Source of the DNA: an uncultured Treponema sp.
Lineage (GTDB): Bacteria > Spirochaetota > Spirochaetia > Treponematales > Treponemataceae
NCBI GenBank assembly: GCA_945877425.1
Contig: CAMCRZ010000008.1
Coordinates: 20,144-84,143 of the forward strand
Reading direction: 5' to 3'
Length of the DNA: 64,000 nt
This document shows, in pieces, positions 15,191 through 24,336 of the stretch; position 1 is the stretch's first letter; every line of letters starts with the position of its first letter. The position numbers were made by a program, and so were the translations under genes. The notes below the pieces were generated by a model. That model saw only the letters and a program-made list of their open reading frames with translations, was not told the origin of the DNA and did no database searches.

Positions 15191-16435
15191 TCAGCGCATA
15201 TAATCAAGTAAAGTGCTGGAGTACATTTTTCCTGCATTACTTAACGTAGCCTGATTTACATATTCAAGCATTTTTAAATCAGTTATGGCTTTAGTTAAAT
15301 CAACATCACCTTCACGGCTTATCATTCTTGTTACGTTTAAATTTGTCGTTTTAGATCGTTCAACATTATTCATAGCCCTTTCGTAATCACTTCCAGACTT
15401 GGCAAGCCTTGTAGTTAAATTTGACATTCCCTGATCAATTGAACCTAAAACCCTTCCGCCTATAGCCTCTGTATCGCCTTTAAGCATACTGTCACGCAAT
15501 GCAATCACTGCGTCAAACATGGAACCGCCTGAAACTTTTACATTTGATTCAATGTTATACGGAGGAAGCTGACTTGAATCCTTTATAATGCCTATTTCGT
15601 TTAAAACGCTGCCTGATTTGTCTTCCAGCCAGATTTGATGTGAATCTGTGGAAATAAGATTCAGGCCGTTAGTAATAGGATCAACGCTAGCCTTTACAGT
15701 AGCACCGCTGTCATTTATTTTTGCAACAAGAGCATAAATGTTGTCTCCTGCATTTACCTTTACGTCTATGCCGTCAATTGAAATTACGCTGTCAATATTA
15801 TTCTGCCATGAACCAAGATCACGCTGCCCCATAAGCTGCTGGCTTTCTGCCCAGAAAATTTTGTTTCCTGCAGTATCAACTGTAAGGTAAGCGTTTTCAT
15901 CTACTTCAATTTTATTTACGCCGATATTTCCGTTATAACGCACTTTTTCTATCAAAGCTTCATCTGCACCGGGAACATTTGCCATTTCTACATCAAAAGC
16001 AATTCCTGCTGTACGTGTTCCTGCAAAAAGAGACTTTCCGTCCGGACCGACTGCATTTGCATTTTGAACAAGCTCTTTCAAAAGTTCGTTTACTTCAGTT
16101 GCCATGTTTTTAAGATCGTCCTGAGTGTAAGTTCCGTTTGCACCAGTTACGGCAAGTTCCCTTATACGTTGCATAATCTGAAGGTTCTGATTTATGTATC
16201 CGTCACGAACTTCAAAATTATCGGCAAGAGTCTGTGCATTTTTTTCAAACTGTTCAACTCTGGAAACATAGCTTTCGTACCGCACAAGATGACCTGCTGC
16301 AATAGGATCGTCACGCAAAGAACCGATTTTACTCTGACTTCCAATCTGTGCGTTCATTTTATTCTGGCGGATTTCCTGACGTCTTAAGTAATACTGTGTA
16401 TCTGAATTATTTAACTGTGAACTTATTCTCTGCAT
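15191..16435 (-). CDS. flgL: flagellar hook-filament junction protein FlgL (HAP3)
   Basis: 414 residues. The N-terminal MQRISSQLNNSDTQYYLRRQ and the C-terminal VDLTKAITDLKMLEYVNQAT are the flagellin-like ends that pack into the junction. FlgL joins FlgK to the filament. The middle is larger than in enterobacterial FlgL (about 317 residues), as often in spirochetes. It lies 53 bp downstream of flgK in the leftward flagellar operon. Confidence 0.92.
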   Translation of the reverse strand: MQRISSQLNNSDTQYYLRRQEIRQNKMNAQIGSQSKIGSLRDDPIAAGHLVRYESYVSRVEQFEKNAQTLADNFEVRDGYINQNLQIMQRIRELAVTGANGTYTQDDLKNMATEVNELLKELVQNANAVGPDGKSLFAGTRTAGIAFDVEMANVPGADEALIEKVRYNGNIGVNKIEVDENAYLTVDTAGNKIFWAESQQLMGQRDLGSWQNNIDSVISIDGIDVKVNAGDNIYALVAKINDSGATVKASVDPITNGLNLISTDSHQIWLEDKSGSVLNEIGIIKDSSQLPPYNIESNVKVSGGSMFDAVIALRDSMLKGDTEAIGGRVLGSIDQGMSNLTTRLAKSGSDYERAMNNVERSKTTNLNVTRMISREGDVDLTKAITDLKMLEYVNQATLSNAGKMYSSTLLDYMR

Positions 16436-16488
16436 TTTCTGCCTCCAAAGTTTAAGATAAAGCTTTACTTACCAAATTTTACTGCACG

Positions 16489-18360
16489 CTAAACGCCAAG
16501 ACGGTTTATAAGCGTATCAAGAAGTGCGTCCTGAACTGTAATGAATTTAGCAGCTGCATTGTATCCGTGCTGAAACTTGATTATGTCAGCAAGTTCTTCA
16601 TCAATATTTACGCCGCTTATGCTGTCACGGATTGTACGCAAATCATCCATAATTTTATTCTGACTTAAAAGCTGATTTTCTGCCTGTTCGCCTTTAAGAC
16701 CCACTTCAGTAACTGTATCTGCAAAGTAATCGTCAAAAGTGCGCTGAGTTCCAATCATGACTTTTGTATTTCTCATTGCAGCAATTTCTACAGCAGCCCT
16801 TCCGTCACTGTCATCTGCAAAGCCCTGAACATTCGCAAATGCACTGGCAACGCTGTTAATGTCATTTTTTACGGCAGGATTTATTTCTATGTAGGCACTT
16901 GGATTTGCAACAGGAGCAACACAATACTGTGCACCTGAAAGAGAATCAACTGCATCAGAAGTGTTGAAGTCATAGGCATTTTCTGCACCGCTTCCTTTTA
17001 AAATTCCTGCATAACCTGTAAGAAACAACCCTGAATCTTCAACGTGGCGGATTACAAAGTCCGGATTTTCTGATGATGAAGAAGGAACTGCCTTTAAAAC
17101 AAGGGAATTGTTTCTGTCAAGATAAGCCTTTACTTCTCCGTCTGTATCGTTGATTCTGTTTATTACGTCTTCAACTTTATCTGTAGGGAAATATTCAACT
17201 TCAACATTGCCGCTTCTGCCGTTAAGCGTAATTTTTCCTGCAAGCCCTATCTGTTCCTGCATTTTAAGTGAATTTGTTCCTGTAATGCGGAAAATGTAGC
17301 TTGAATCTTCTGTGCCGTCTCCGTTGCGGTCATAGTTTCCCCTAGCATTTTCAATAAAATCATGCTGTACAAAGAAATCAAGACCGGTAACATTGTTTTT
17401 TCCAACAGCATTTCTGTGAACGTCATTTACTAAATCTGCAAAGTTCAGCGTCATAGTGTTTAAGTTCTGAATCTGACCTTTTAAATCTTTGTCACGAAGT
17501 TCAACAAGAGCACCAAGACTTCCGCCTTTAAAATATGCTTCTGCTTTTGTATCTGTCCACACAAGTTTAGAATATCCGTTATTGTCAATCTGACCTTCCA
17601 AACCGATTTTTCTGGAAACGCTTCCCTGCACGAGAATCTGTCCGTCTGTATGAATCATAAATTCATCCGGATCTTTTTGGGTAACAGTAACGTTTACAAG
17701 ATTTGCAAGCTTTTCTACAAGATAATCACGCCTGTCCATTAAATCATTTGGATTGTCACCTACTGCCCTGCTTTTTACAATTTCGCTGTTTAAGGCTGCA
17801 ATCTGTCCTGACAAATCGTTTACCTGCCTGACTGTTGCTTCAATATCACCGTTAATCTGGTTTGCAATGCCTGAAAGGGAATTATACTGCTGACGAATGG
17901 AATTAGTTAAGCTTTCGCCCCGTGTAATAACTGCCTGACGTGCTGCTTCACTTTCCGGATACATTGAAAGCTCCTGCCAGCCTTCCCAGAACTTATCCAT
18001 ATTGGCTCTTACAGAAATATCTTCCGGTTCATTGTAAACGCTTTCTATCATGGAATAATATTTTTCCCTTACAGACCAGTAAGATTCTTCGTTAGTCTGA
18101 GCAACAATTCTTGATTCAAGAAGTTCATCTTTTATACGGCTGACACTTTCCACATCAGTTCCCTGACCTATTTGACCGGGACGCATTTCCCTTTCAAGAT
18201 CAGGCCTGTAAATAGGGTCAAAAGTTTTAACTGTAACACGCTGACGGCTGTAGCCTTCTGTATCAGCATTTGAAATATTATGACCTGCTGTCTGAATCTG
18301 AAGCGAATGAGACTGAAGGCTGCGTTTTCCTAATTCTATTCCTGCAAAAGAACTTGCCAT
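16489..18360 (-). CDS. flgK: flagellar hook-associated protein FlgK (HAP1)
   Basis: 623 residues. The N-terminus (GKRSLQSHSLQIQTAGHNIS, then NADTEGYSRQRV) and the C-terminus (GVNIDEELADIIKFQHGYNA AAKFITVQDALLDTLINRLG) are canonical rod/hook-family ends. FlgK forms the first ring between hook and filament. The gene follows the flgN-like chaperone gene by 29 bp, matching the chaperone-substrate pair known for FlgN-FlgK/FlgL. Confidence 0.95.
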   Translation of the reverse strand: MASSFAGIELGKRSLQSHSLQIQTAGHNISNADTEGYSRQRVTVKTFDPIYRPDLEREMRPGQIGQGTDVESVSRIKDELLESRIVAQTNEESYWSVREKYYSMIESVYNEPEDISVRANMDKFWEGWQELSMYPESEAARQAVITRGESLTNSIRQQYNSLSGIANQINGDIEATVRQVNDLSGQIAALNSEIVKSRAVGDNPNDLMDRRDYLVEKLANLVNVTVTQKDPDEFMIHTDGQILVQGSVSRKIGLEGQIDNNGYSKLVWTDTKAEAYFKGGSLGALVELRDKDLKGQIQNLNTMTLNFADLVNDVHRNAVGKNNVTGLDFFVQHDFIENARGNYDRNGDGTEDSSYIFRITGTNSLKMQEQIGLAGKITLNGRSGNVEVEYFPTDKVEDVINRINDTDGEVKAYLDRNNSLVLKAVPSSSSENPDFVIRHVEDSGLFLTGYAGILKGSGAENAYDFNTSDAVDSLSGAQYCVAPVANPSAYIEINPAVKNDINSVASAFANVQGFADDSDGRAAVEIAAMRNTKVMIGTQRTFDDYFADTVTEVGLKGEQAENQLLSQNKIMDDLRTIRDSISGVNIDEELADIIKFQHGYNAAAKFITVQDALLDTLINRLGV

Positions 18361-18389
18361 AATTTTCCCCTATAAATTAAAATCTTAAA

Positions 18390-18827
18390 CTAGAAGCTTG
18401 CATTTACAAGCACACTCTGAACGGAAGGTTTCGTAAGCTGACCGTTTCTCGTATACAGAACATTTCCCTGCTGAGGAACGCATTTTTCTACAACTTCTGA
18501 TACAAAACTTTTTGCAATGCTCACATACTTTGACAAAGCAGAATTTTCTATCTTGCTTTTTGAAAGCTTTGACCTTACGGAATAAAAAATGTCAGCAATG
18601 TTTTTTGAAAAGTACACATTTTTTTCTACATTAAGGGCAGTTCTTCTTTCATCAGCTTCAACAAAATCGTCACTGATTATCCTGATTCTGTTTAAAGCAT
18701 CATTAAGTTCGTACCAGCTTCTGTTTTTTACGCAAAGGTGGATTTTTTCCTGTTCAGCCAGCATTGAATCAAGGAGCTTGTCCTGTAAAGTCAGGATATT
18801 TTTAAGTTCAGCTGCTTTTTTTTCCAT
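18390..18827 (-). CDS. flgN: FlgN-like flagellar export chaperone
   Basis: 145 residues, predicted all-helical (MEKKAAELKNILTLQDKLLD at the start) with a C-terminal tail YTRNGQLTKPSVQSVLVNAS of the kind seen in FlgN proteins. FlgN escorts FlgK and FlgL to the flagellar export gate. Sequence similarity in this family is low, so the call leans on length, helical content and position immediately upstream of flgK. It is the first gene of the leftward unit and has a sigma-28-like promoter. Confidence 0.75.
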   Translation of the reverse strand: MEKKAAELKNILTLQDKLLDSMLAEQEKIHLCVKNRSWYELNDALNRIRIISDDFVEADERRTALNVEKNVYFSKNIADIFYSVRSKLSKSKIENSALSKYVSIAKSFVSEVVEKCVPQQGNVLYTRNGQLTKPSVQSVLVNASF

Positions 18828-18859
18828 AAGATTTACCTCGAAACACTTTTCTGTTTTAA

Positions 18860-18886
18860 GTATCGGAATTTTAAAAATTTACTTTA
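18860..18886 (-). promoter_or_regulatory. sigma-28 (FliA) promoter for flgN-flgK-flgL-fliW-csrA
   Basis: Read leftward: TAAAGTAA, 11 bases, TCCGATAC, against the consensus TAAAGTTT-N11-GCCGATAA. The match covers TAAAGT and CCGATA with exact spacing, and the site lies about 30 bp before the flgN start. Confidence 0.65.
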
Positions 18887-18950
18887 TAGAAAGTTCTTTT
18901 AAACTTATTTATAAAATTCTAAAAAAATTTGAACTAAAATTAAAAAAGTA

Positions 18951-18980
18951 ATTGACTAAAAAAAAATCTTAATGTATCAT
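18951..18980 (+). promoter_or_regulatory. sigma-70 promoter of the tRNA cluster
   Basis: TTGACT (18951-18956), an 18-bp A-rich spacer and TATCAT (18975-18980), about 20 bp before tRNA-His. Confidence 0.7.
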
Positions 18981-18998
18981 CTTCATTGTTGATTACAC

Positions 18999-19071
18999 GG
19001 TGCCTGTAGTTCAGCGGTGGAATCCCAGATTGTGGATCTGGTTGTCGTGGGTTCGAACCCCACCAGGCACC
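18999..19071 (+). tRNA. tRNA-His (GTG)
   Basis: Cloverleaf with acceptor GTGCCTG/CAGGCAC and an extra G at position -1 opposite C73, the identity element of histidine tRNAs. Anticodon GTG lies in the loop between CAGAT and ATCTG. Confidence 0.96.
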
Positions 19072-19116
19072 CAGAGTCCGCAAAATATATAGGCAAATTA
19101 GAACGACAGTAACCAG

Positions 19117-19190
19117 GCGTTCGTAGCTCAATCGGATAGAGCAATGGACTTCGAATCCGGAGGTTGCACGTTCAAGTCGTGTCGGACGCA
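19117..19190 (+). tRNA. tRNA-Arg (TCG)
   Basis: Acceptor GCGTTCG pairs with CGGACGC; anticodon loop CTTCGAA gives TCG; T arm contains GTTCAAGT. 74 nt, discriminator A, CCA not encoded. Confidence 0.94.
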
Positions 19191-19212
19191 AATTAACAAG
19201 GAAACTTGTTTC

Positions 19213-19285
19213 GGGCGATTAGCTCAGCTGGTAGAGCAACAGACTCTTAATCTGTGGGTCGGGAGTTCGATCCTCCCATCGCTCA
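19213..19285 (+). tRNA. tRNA-Lys (CTT)
   Basis: Acceptor GGGCGAT pairs with ATCGCTC; anticodon stem CAGA/TCTG with loop containing CTT; T arm GGGAGTTCGATCCTCCC. 73 nt, discriminator A. Confidence 0.96.
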
Positions 19286-19332
19286 TTCGGATTTTAACAC
19301 TCCGTTAAAGCCGATTTGACACTTGCTTATCT

Positions 19333-19413
19333 GCGAGGGTGGTGAAATTGGCAGACACGCCAGACTTAGGATCTGGTGCCATAGGCGTGAGGGTTCAAGT
19401 CCCTTCTCTCGCA
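19333..19413 (+). tRNA. tRNA-Leu (TAG)
   Basis: Class II tRNA of 81 nt: acceptor GCGAGGG pairs with CTCTCGC, anticodon TAG, and a long variable arm (TGCCATAGGCG). Discriminator A, the leucine identity base. Confidence 0.95.
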
Positions 19414-19446
19414 CTACTTTGTATAAAGTGAGCAAGTGAAGATTAT

Positions 19447-19518
19447 GCGGGAATAGCTCAGTAGTAGAGCGCAACCTTGCCAAGGTTGATGTCGCGGGTC
19501 CGATTCCCGTTTCCCGCT
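19447..19518 (+). tRNA. tRNA-Gly (GCC), copy 1
   Basis: Acceptor GCGGGAA pairs with TTCCCGC; anticodon stem AACCT/AGGTT with GCC. 72 nt, discriminator T. Confidence 0.96.
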
Positions 19519-19538
19519 CTATTACAAATGTATTTTTT

Positions 19539-19610
19539 GCAGGAATGGCTCAGTGGTAGAGCGCGACCTTGCCAAGGTCGATGTCGCGGGTTCGATCCCC
19601 GTTTCCTGCT
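19539..19610 (+). tRNA. tRNA-Gly (GCC), copy 2
   Basis: Near-duplicate of the preceding tRNA-Gly with compensatory changes in the acceptor stem (GCAGGAA/TTCCTGC) and anticodon stem (GACCT/AGGTC). 72 nt. The paired changes show both copies are maintained. Confidence 0.96.
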
Positions 19611-19619
19611 CTAAATATA

Positions 19620-19656
19620 AGGCGATTTGGAGTTATTTCTAAATCGCTTTTTTTTT
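19620..19656 (+). terminator. rho-independent terminator of the tRNA cluster
   Basis: GCGATTT (19622-19628) pairs with AAATCGC (19641-19647), followed by nine T residues. Three TTTTATATT-type repeats follow before tig. Confidence 0.9.
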
Positions 19657-19696
19657 ATATTTTTTATATTTTTTATATTTTCAAGGGGTCCTTAAA

Positions 19697-21064
19697 GTGA
19701 AAGTTACTAAGGAAATTACAAAGATTGAAAAATCAGCAGTTAAACTTACTGCAACTATTTCTAAGGAAGATGTAGCAGAAGGCTACAAGGCAAACATTGC
19801 AAAGTATGCAAAAAACATTCAGCTTCCTGGTTTCCGCAAAGGTCATGTTCCTGTTTCTGTTCTTGAACGCAAATACGGTGAATCTCTTAAAGCTGAAGTA
19901 GTTGGAGATCTTATTGATCAGTCTCTTAACGAAATATTTAAAGCAGATGACGCTAAAGATATCCGTCCGCTTCCTTACAGCCAGCCTAGACTTGAAGGCG
20001 ATAAACTCCCTGAATTTGATACAACTAAAGATTTAACTTACACAGTAATTTACGACGTATTCCCGAAAGTTGAAGTTAAGAATTTCAGCGGAATCGTTAT
20101 AAAGGAACCTCAAGTTAAAATCGGCGATGAAGAAATCAACGAAGAACTTAAAGCCCTTCAGGAAAGAAATGCTGCTGTTCTTGACAAAAAAGACGGTGAA
20201 GCAGTTGCAAAAGATGACATTGTAACAATCAACTATAAGGAACTTGATGAAAACGGTACTGTTGCAGGTTCTGAAAGAGAAGGATTTGTCTTTACAGTTG
20301 GAAGCGGTGAAAACATCTACAAAATTGACGATGAAATTATCGGCATGAAAAAAGATGAGACTAAAGAAATCACCAAAACATACGCTGCTGACGATGCAGA
20401 CAAAGATCTTGCCGGCAAGACAAAAAAAATCAGCGTAACAGTTACAGCTGTAAAAGTAAGAAATCTTCCTGAACTTGATGATGATTTTGCACAGGACGTA
20501 AGCGAAAAGTTCAAGACTCTTGATGATCTTAAAAATGACATTGCTTCATCTCTTGAAGTTGCTAAAAACAGAAAACTTGCAGAACTTAAGAGCCAGAGCC
20601 TTCTCAGCCAGCTTGTTGAAAAAAATCCGTTTGAACTTCCAGTTTCTATGGTTCAGGCTGAAAACGAAAACCGCTGGAGAATGCTTGCACAGCAGTTCCA
20701 GACTACAGTTGAACAGCTTGACAAAATGATTGCTTCTACAAATCAATCTAAAGAAGATATGATTAAACAGATGACTGGCGACAGCGAAAAAATGCTTAAG
20801 AGCCGCATTATTGTAGATGAACTTATCCGCGAGAAAAATATTTCTGTAACTCCTGAAGAAATTGAAGATGCTTACAAAAAGATTGCAGAAGAAAACAAGA
20901 TTTCCGTTGAAGAAGTTAAGGAACACTACAAGAATCCTAAAACAAAGGAATATCTTATTGACGATACAAAAGAAAATAAGCTTTACGAAGAGCTTTACAA
21001 GCAGGTAAAGATTGAAAAAGGCGAAAAGACAACTTTTGCAGACCTTTTTAAAGCTCAGATGTAA
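19697..21064 (+). CDS. tig: trigger factor, ribosome-associated chaperone and peptidyl-prolyl isomerase
   Basis: 455 residues, full length. The ribosome-binding loop (LPGFRKGHVP, around residue 43) matches the signature GFRxGxxP. A FKBP-type isomerase domain follows at about 155-245 (KDDIVTINYKELDENGTVAG), then the long helical arm domain. Trigger factor holds nascent chains at the ribosome exit. The order tig-clpP-clpX is widely conserved and present here. A terminator separates tig from clpP. Confidence 0.96.
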   Translation: MKVTKEITKIEKSAVKLTATISKEDVAEGYKANIAKYAKNIQLPGFRKGHVPVSVLERKYGESLKAEVVGDLIDQSLNEIFKADDAKDIRPLPYSQPRLEGDKLPEFDTTKDLTYTVIYDVFPKVEVKNFSGIVIKEPQVKIGDEEINEELKALQERNAAVLDKKDGEAVAKDDIVTINYKELDENGTVAGSEREGFVFTVGSGENIYKIDDEIIGMKKDETKEITKTYAADDADKDLAGKTKKISVTVTAVKVRNLPELDDDFAQDVSEKFKTLDDLKNDIASSLEVAKNRKLAELKSQSLLSQLVEKNPFELPVSMVQAENENRWRMLAQQFQTTVEQLDKMIASTNQSKEDMIKQMTGDSEKMLKSRIIVDELIREKNISVTPEEIEDAYKKIAEENKISVEEVKEHYKNPKTKEYLIDDTKENKLYEELYKQVKIEKGEKTTFADLFKAQM

Positions 21065-21099
21065 TTAAAAGTTTATGTTCACCTGATGTTCAATAAAAA

Positions 21100-21144
21100 G
21101 ACGGAATGCGAAAAAAAATACTATTGTCGCCTTCCGTTTTTTTT
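21100..21144 (+). terminator. rho-independent terminator after tig
   Basis: ACGGAA (21101-21106) and inner GCG pair with CGC and TTCCGT (21132-21137), followed by eight T residues. It lies inside what would be the coding region if clpP were given an upstream start. Confidence 0.8.
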
Positions 21145-21193
21145 GTTTATATTTATATATATTTATATACAAACAAAATATTTTGGAGAAAAA

Positions 21194-21808
21194 ATGAACG
21201 AAAAAATGAACACTCTTGTTCCAACAGTTATTGAAAGAAGTGGAAATTCAGAAAGAGCTTTTGATATTTACTCTCGCCTTCTCAAAGACAGAATCATTTT
21301 TATTGACGGAGAAATTCGTGATGAAACTGCTGATCTTGTTGTAGCTCAATTACTTTACCTTGAAAGTGAAAATCCTGAAAAAGATATAAGTGTTTACATA
21401 AACAGTCCGGGCGGAGTTGTAACTGCAGGTCTTGCCATTTACGACACAATGCAATACGTAAAATGTGACGTTCAGACTATCTGTATGGGACAGGCAGCTT
21501 CTATGGCTGCTATTTTGCTTGCCGGAGGAACTAAAGGAAAACGGTTTGCCCTTCCCTCAAGCCGTGTCATGATTCATCAGCCTAGAGGTGGAGCTGAAGG
21601 TCAGGAAAGTGACATTGCAATTATTGCCAAGGAAATTATACGCTTAAAGAAATTAAGCATTTCTTACCTTGCAAAAAATACAGGAAAATCAGAAGAAACA
21701 CTTGCTGCTGATATGGAACGAGACTTCTTTATGAGCGCTGAAGAAGCAAAAGAATACGGTATTGTTGACAAAGTAATGATGCCTGTAGAAAAAGGAGAAA
21801 ACAACTGA
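21194..21808 (+). CDS. clpP: ATP-dependent Clp protease proteolytic subunit
   Basis: 204 residues from the start chosen here ([10 protein letters not shown]), which has TTTTGGAG directly before it. An in-frame start at 21086 exists but would lie in the tig terminator and add an unnatural hydrophobic lead. Catalytic Ser lies in MGQAASMAA, His in MIHQPRGG and Asp in MERDFFMS. ClpP forms the tetradecameric barrel that degrades proteins delivered by ClpX. Its stop overlaps the clpX start by one base (TGATG). Confidence 0.96.
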   Translation: MNEKMNTLVPTVIERSGNSERAFDIYSRLLKDRIIFIDGEIRDETADLVVAQLLYLESENPEKDISVYINSPGGVVTAGLAIYDTMQYVKCDVQTICMGQAASMAAILLAGGTKGKRFALPSSRVMIHQPRGGAEGQESDIAIIAKEIIRLKKLSISYLAKNTGKSEETLAADMERDFFMSAEEAKEYGIVDKVMMPVEKGENN

Positions 21809-23067
21809 TGGCTGGTTTCAGAAAAAACAGTATAAAGTATTGCGCATATTGCGGAAGAATGGCTGATGACACAAGACGTGTTGTTCAGTCACCTCAAATG
21901 CCTGATATTTTTATTTGCGAATATTGTGTTGAAGAATGTAAAGATGTACTTGAACTTCAGGAACACTCAATTACAGACATAAACATGGAAGAATGTCCTA
22001 CTCCGAAAGAATTTAAGGCTTACCTTGATGAATACGTTATCGGGCAGGATTACGCGAAGAAAGTACTTTCTGTTGCAGTTTACAATCATTACAAGCAGCT
22101 GTCACAAAAAAAGGCTGGCAAAAGTGATGTTAAAATCGAAAAGTCAAATGTTCTTCTTTTAGGACCAACAGGAAGCGGTAAAACACTTCTTGCAAAAACT
22201 CTTGCAGAAAAGCTTAAAGTTCCTTTTGCGATTGCTGATGCAACAACTTTAACAGAAGCAGGTTACGTTGGCGAAGACGTAGAAAATGTTCTTCTTAAGC
22301 TTTACAATGCTGCAAATCAGGACGAAAAAGCTGCAGAAAGAGGCATTATCTTTATTGATGAAATCGATAAAATAAGCAGAAAAAGCGAAAATACTTCCAT
22401 AACACGTGACGTTTCAGGTGAAGGCGTTCAGCAGGCTCTTCTTAAAATACTTGAAGGCACTGTAGCTTCAGTTCCACCACAAGGCGGAAGAAAGCATCCT
22501 GATCAGAGCATGATTCACATTGATACAACAAACATTCTGTTTATCTGCGGCGGCGCATTTGTCGGGCTTGACAAAATCATTGAAAAAAGACTTTCTACAG
22601 CATCAATCGGTTTTGGAGCAGAAGGAACTCACCGTACTGAAACCCAGAGAATGGAACTTTTAAATCAGGTTACATCTGATGACCTTGTAAAATTCGGCAT
22701 TATTCCTGAACTTATAGGACGTCTTCCTGTAACTTGTGCTTTAAAAGAGCTTAACAAAGAAGATTTAAAGAGAATCCTTACTGAACCTAAAAATGCCATT
22801 ACAAAGCAGTTCCAGGCAAGTTTTGCTATTGATGACTTAGACCTTTCTTTTGATGACGATGCAATTGAAGAACTTGCAGAAATCGCCATTAAAAATAAAA
22901 CCGGTGCCAGAGGATTAAGGGCTATTGTAGAAAAAATCCTTCTTGACATTATGTTTGAAGTTCCAAGCGTTAAAGGCAAAAAGCGTCTTGTAATTACAAA
23001 AGATATTGTTGACCAGAAATACGTTCCTTCACCGGAAACGCTTTTAATAAGTGACAAAACAGCTTAA
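21808..23067 (+). CDS. clpX: ClpX, ATPase subunit of Clp protease
   Basis: 419 residues. The N-terminal zinc-binding domain has Cys at 12, 15, 37 and 40; Walker A is GPTGSGKT and Walker [11 protein letters not shown]. ClpX unfolds substrates and threads them into ClpP. Translationally coupled to clpP and closed by a strong terminator. Confidence 0.97.
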   Translation: MAGFRKNSIKYCAYCGRMADDTRRVVQSPQMPDIFICEYCVEECKDVLELQEHSITDINMEECPTPKEFKAYLDEYVIGQDYAKKVLSVAVYNHYKQLSQKKAGKSDVKIEKSNVLLLGPTGSGKTLLAKTLAEKLKVPFAIADATTLTEAGYVGEDVENVLLKLYNAANQDEKAAERGIIFIDEIDKISRKSENTSITRDVSGEGVQQALLKILEGTVASVPPQGGRKHPDQSMIHIDTTNILFICGGAFVGLDKIIEKRLSTASIGFGAEGTHRTETQRMELLNQVTSDDLVKFGIIPELIGRLPVTCALKELNKEDLKRILTEPKNAITKQFQASFAIDDLDLSFDDDAIEELAEIAIKNKTGARGLRAIVEKILLDIMFEVPSVKGKKRLVITKDIVDQKYVPSPETLLISDKTA

Positions 23068-23098
23068 AGACAAGCTGAAAATTTACGGAACAGGTAAA

Positions 23099-23153
23099 GC
23101 TCCGCTTTTAAAATCAGGCTGCAAAAGTCAGTTTTAAAGGCGGAGTTTTTTTT
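23099..23153 (+). terminator. rho-independent terminator after clpX
   Basis: CTCCGC-TTTTAAAA pairs with TTTTAAA-GGCGGAG (arms 23100-23113 and 23132-23145), followed by eight T residues. The T run touches the end of the convergent glycosyltransferase gene. Confidence 0.88.
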
Positions 23154-24288
23154 ATCTGGAAGAGCTGCCCTTTACGACTGACTTTACGATTTCAACTATT
23201 TCGTTTACTGTTTTTTTCCAGGAAAACTGCTCTGTCCATTTTAAAGCGGAAGTTACAAGATTTTTCCTGCATTCTTCGTCTGTCAGGACTTTTTCAAGTG
23301 CATCTGCAATATCTTCTATGTTGTCGCTGTCGAAAAACAATGCATTGTTTCCTGCAATTTCCTGCAAAGCCCCGGAATTTGAACAGGCAACCGGTATTCC
23401 TGTAGCCATTGCTTCCAGAACAGAAAGCCCTGCACCTTCATTAACTGACGGAAAAACACAGGCTTCAGCTTCCCTGTACAATTCAGGAAAATTTTCGTGA
23501 GGGAAATAACCTGTTATGAAAATATCGCAGGCTGCAGAAGAAGCAAAAGCTGCCTTATGAATTTCTTCACTAGCAAGCCCTTCACTTCCTGCAATTACAA
23601 GCCTGTGAGGCAAATGCGTTTTTTCCTTAAACAGCGTAAAGGCTTTAATAAGTTCTACGTGTTTTTTTTCTGCACTCTGCATGCTGCTTGCATAAATAAT
23701 GTAAGGTTTCTTTATGGCAAAAGGCTTGATGTCTACAATGGAATTTTCGTGGGAAAGTTCGCTTTTAGGATAAAAAATCTTGTGATCAATTCCGTTATGA
23801 ACAATTTTAATTTTATCAGCAGAAATCCCAAAGGAAATAAGATCATCCTTGACAAATTTACTTGGCACAATAATGCAGTTAACGTTATTCAAGCCCTTTT
23901 TCAACTGACGGAAAAGCATGCCTTTGCTGTGAGACTTAAAATAAGAACTTACAATATCGTTTACAATGGTAATCCCCGGCACTTTAAACTTTCCAGGCAT
24001 CATTCTTGCACCTGCAGCATAAATTACACCGTCATAATTCATCTTTTTAGCAAACTTATTTACCTTAAACAAATGCCATGTAAGTTCAGAAGTAAGGCTG
24101 TCCATTACATCAACACTTTTAAAAGGCAGTTGATTTTCACTTGTATATGTAAAACGGTCAATTTCTGTTCCAAAAAATTCAAACTGTATTTCTTCATCTG
24201 AAACAAGATGACCTGCTAAAGACATAAGATAAGAACCAAGACCAGATCTGCCGTGATTACAGGCAAACGTATCTATTCCGATTTTCAT
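23152..24288 (-). CDS. glycosyltransferase family 4 protein
   Basis: 378 residues in a GT-B layout. The N-terminal domain starts MKIGIDTFACNHGRSGLGSY with a Gly-rich acceptor-side loop. The C-terminal nucleotide-sugar domain holds IVHNGIDHKIF and the E-x7-E motif (NEGAGLSVLEAMATGIPV). Retaining enzymes of this family transfer sugars to lipids, glycans or proteins at the cytoplasmic membrane face. The acceptor cannot be predicted and no other glycan-assembly genes flank it. It is divergent from the helicase gene. Confidence 0.9.
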   Translation of the reverse strand: MKIGIDTFACNHGRSGLGSYLMSLAGHLVSDEEIQFEFFGTEIDRFTYTSENQLPFKSVDVMDSLTSELTWHLFKVNKFAKKMNYDGVIYAAGARMMPGKFKVPGITIVNDIVSSYFKSHSKGMLFRQLKKGLNNVNCIIVPSKFVKDDLISFGISADKIKIVHNGIDHKIFYPKSELSHENSIVDIKPFAIKKPYIIYASSMQSAEKKHVELIKAFTLFKEKTHLPHRLVIAGSEGLASEEIHKAAFASSAACDIFITGYFPHENFPELYREAEACVFPSVNEGAGLSVLEAMATGIPVACSNSGALQEIAGNNALFFDSDNIEDIADALEKVLTDEECRKNLVTSALKWTEQFSWKKTVNEIVEIVKSVVKGSSSR

Positions 24289-24336
24289 AATTGCAAATTA
24301 TACCACAAAAAAGAAAAAATATGCTATAGTTTAGGA

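Noticed and set aside
18999..19610. Repeated GC-rich blocks at regular spacing
   Set aside because: They are tRNA genes, each with a complete cloverleaf.
21086..21193. Upstream start for clpP adding 36 residues
   Set aside because: The extension covers the tig terminator hairpin and T run, and the ATG at 21194 has a good ribosome-binding site and begins the conserved protein.
23497..24201. 234-codon frame on the plus strand
   Set aside because: It is antisense to the glycosyltransferase gene, has an unnatural Cys/Phe/Lys-rich composition and no motif.
24253..24336. Upstream start for the DEAD-box helicase
   Set aside because: It lies inside the divergent glycosyltransferase gene and adds residues not typical of the family.
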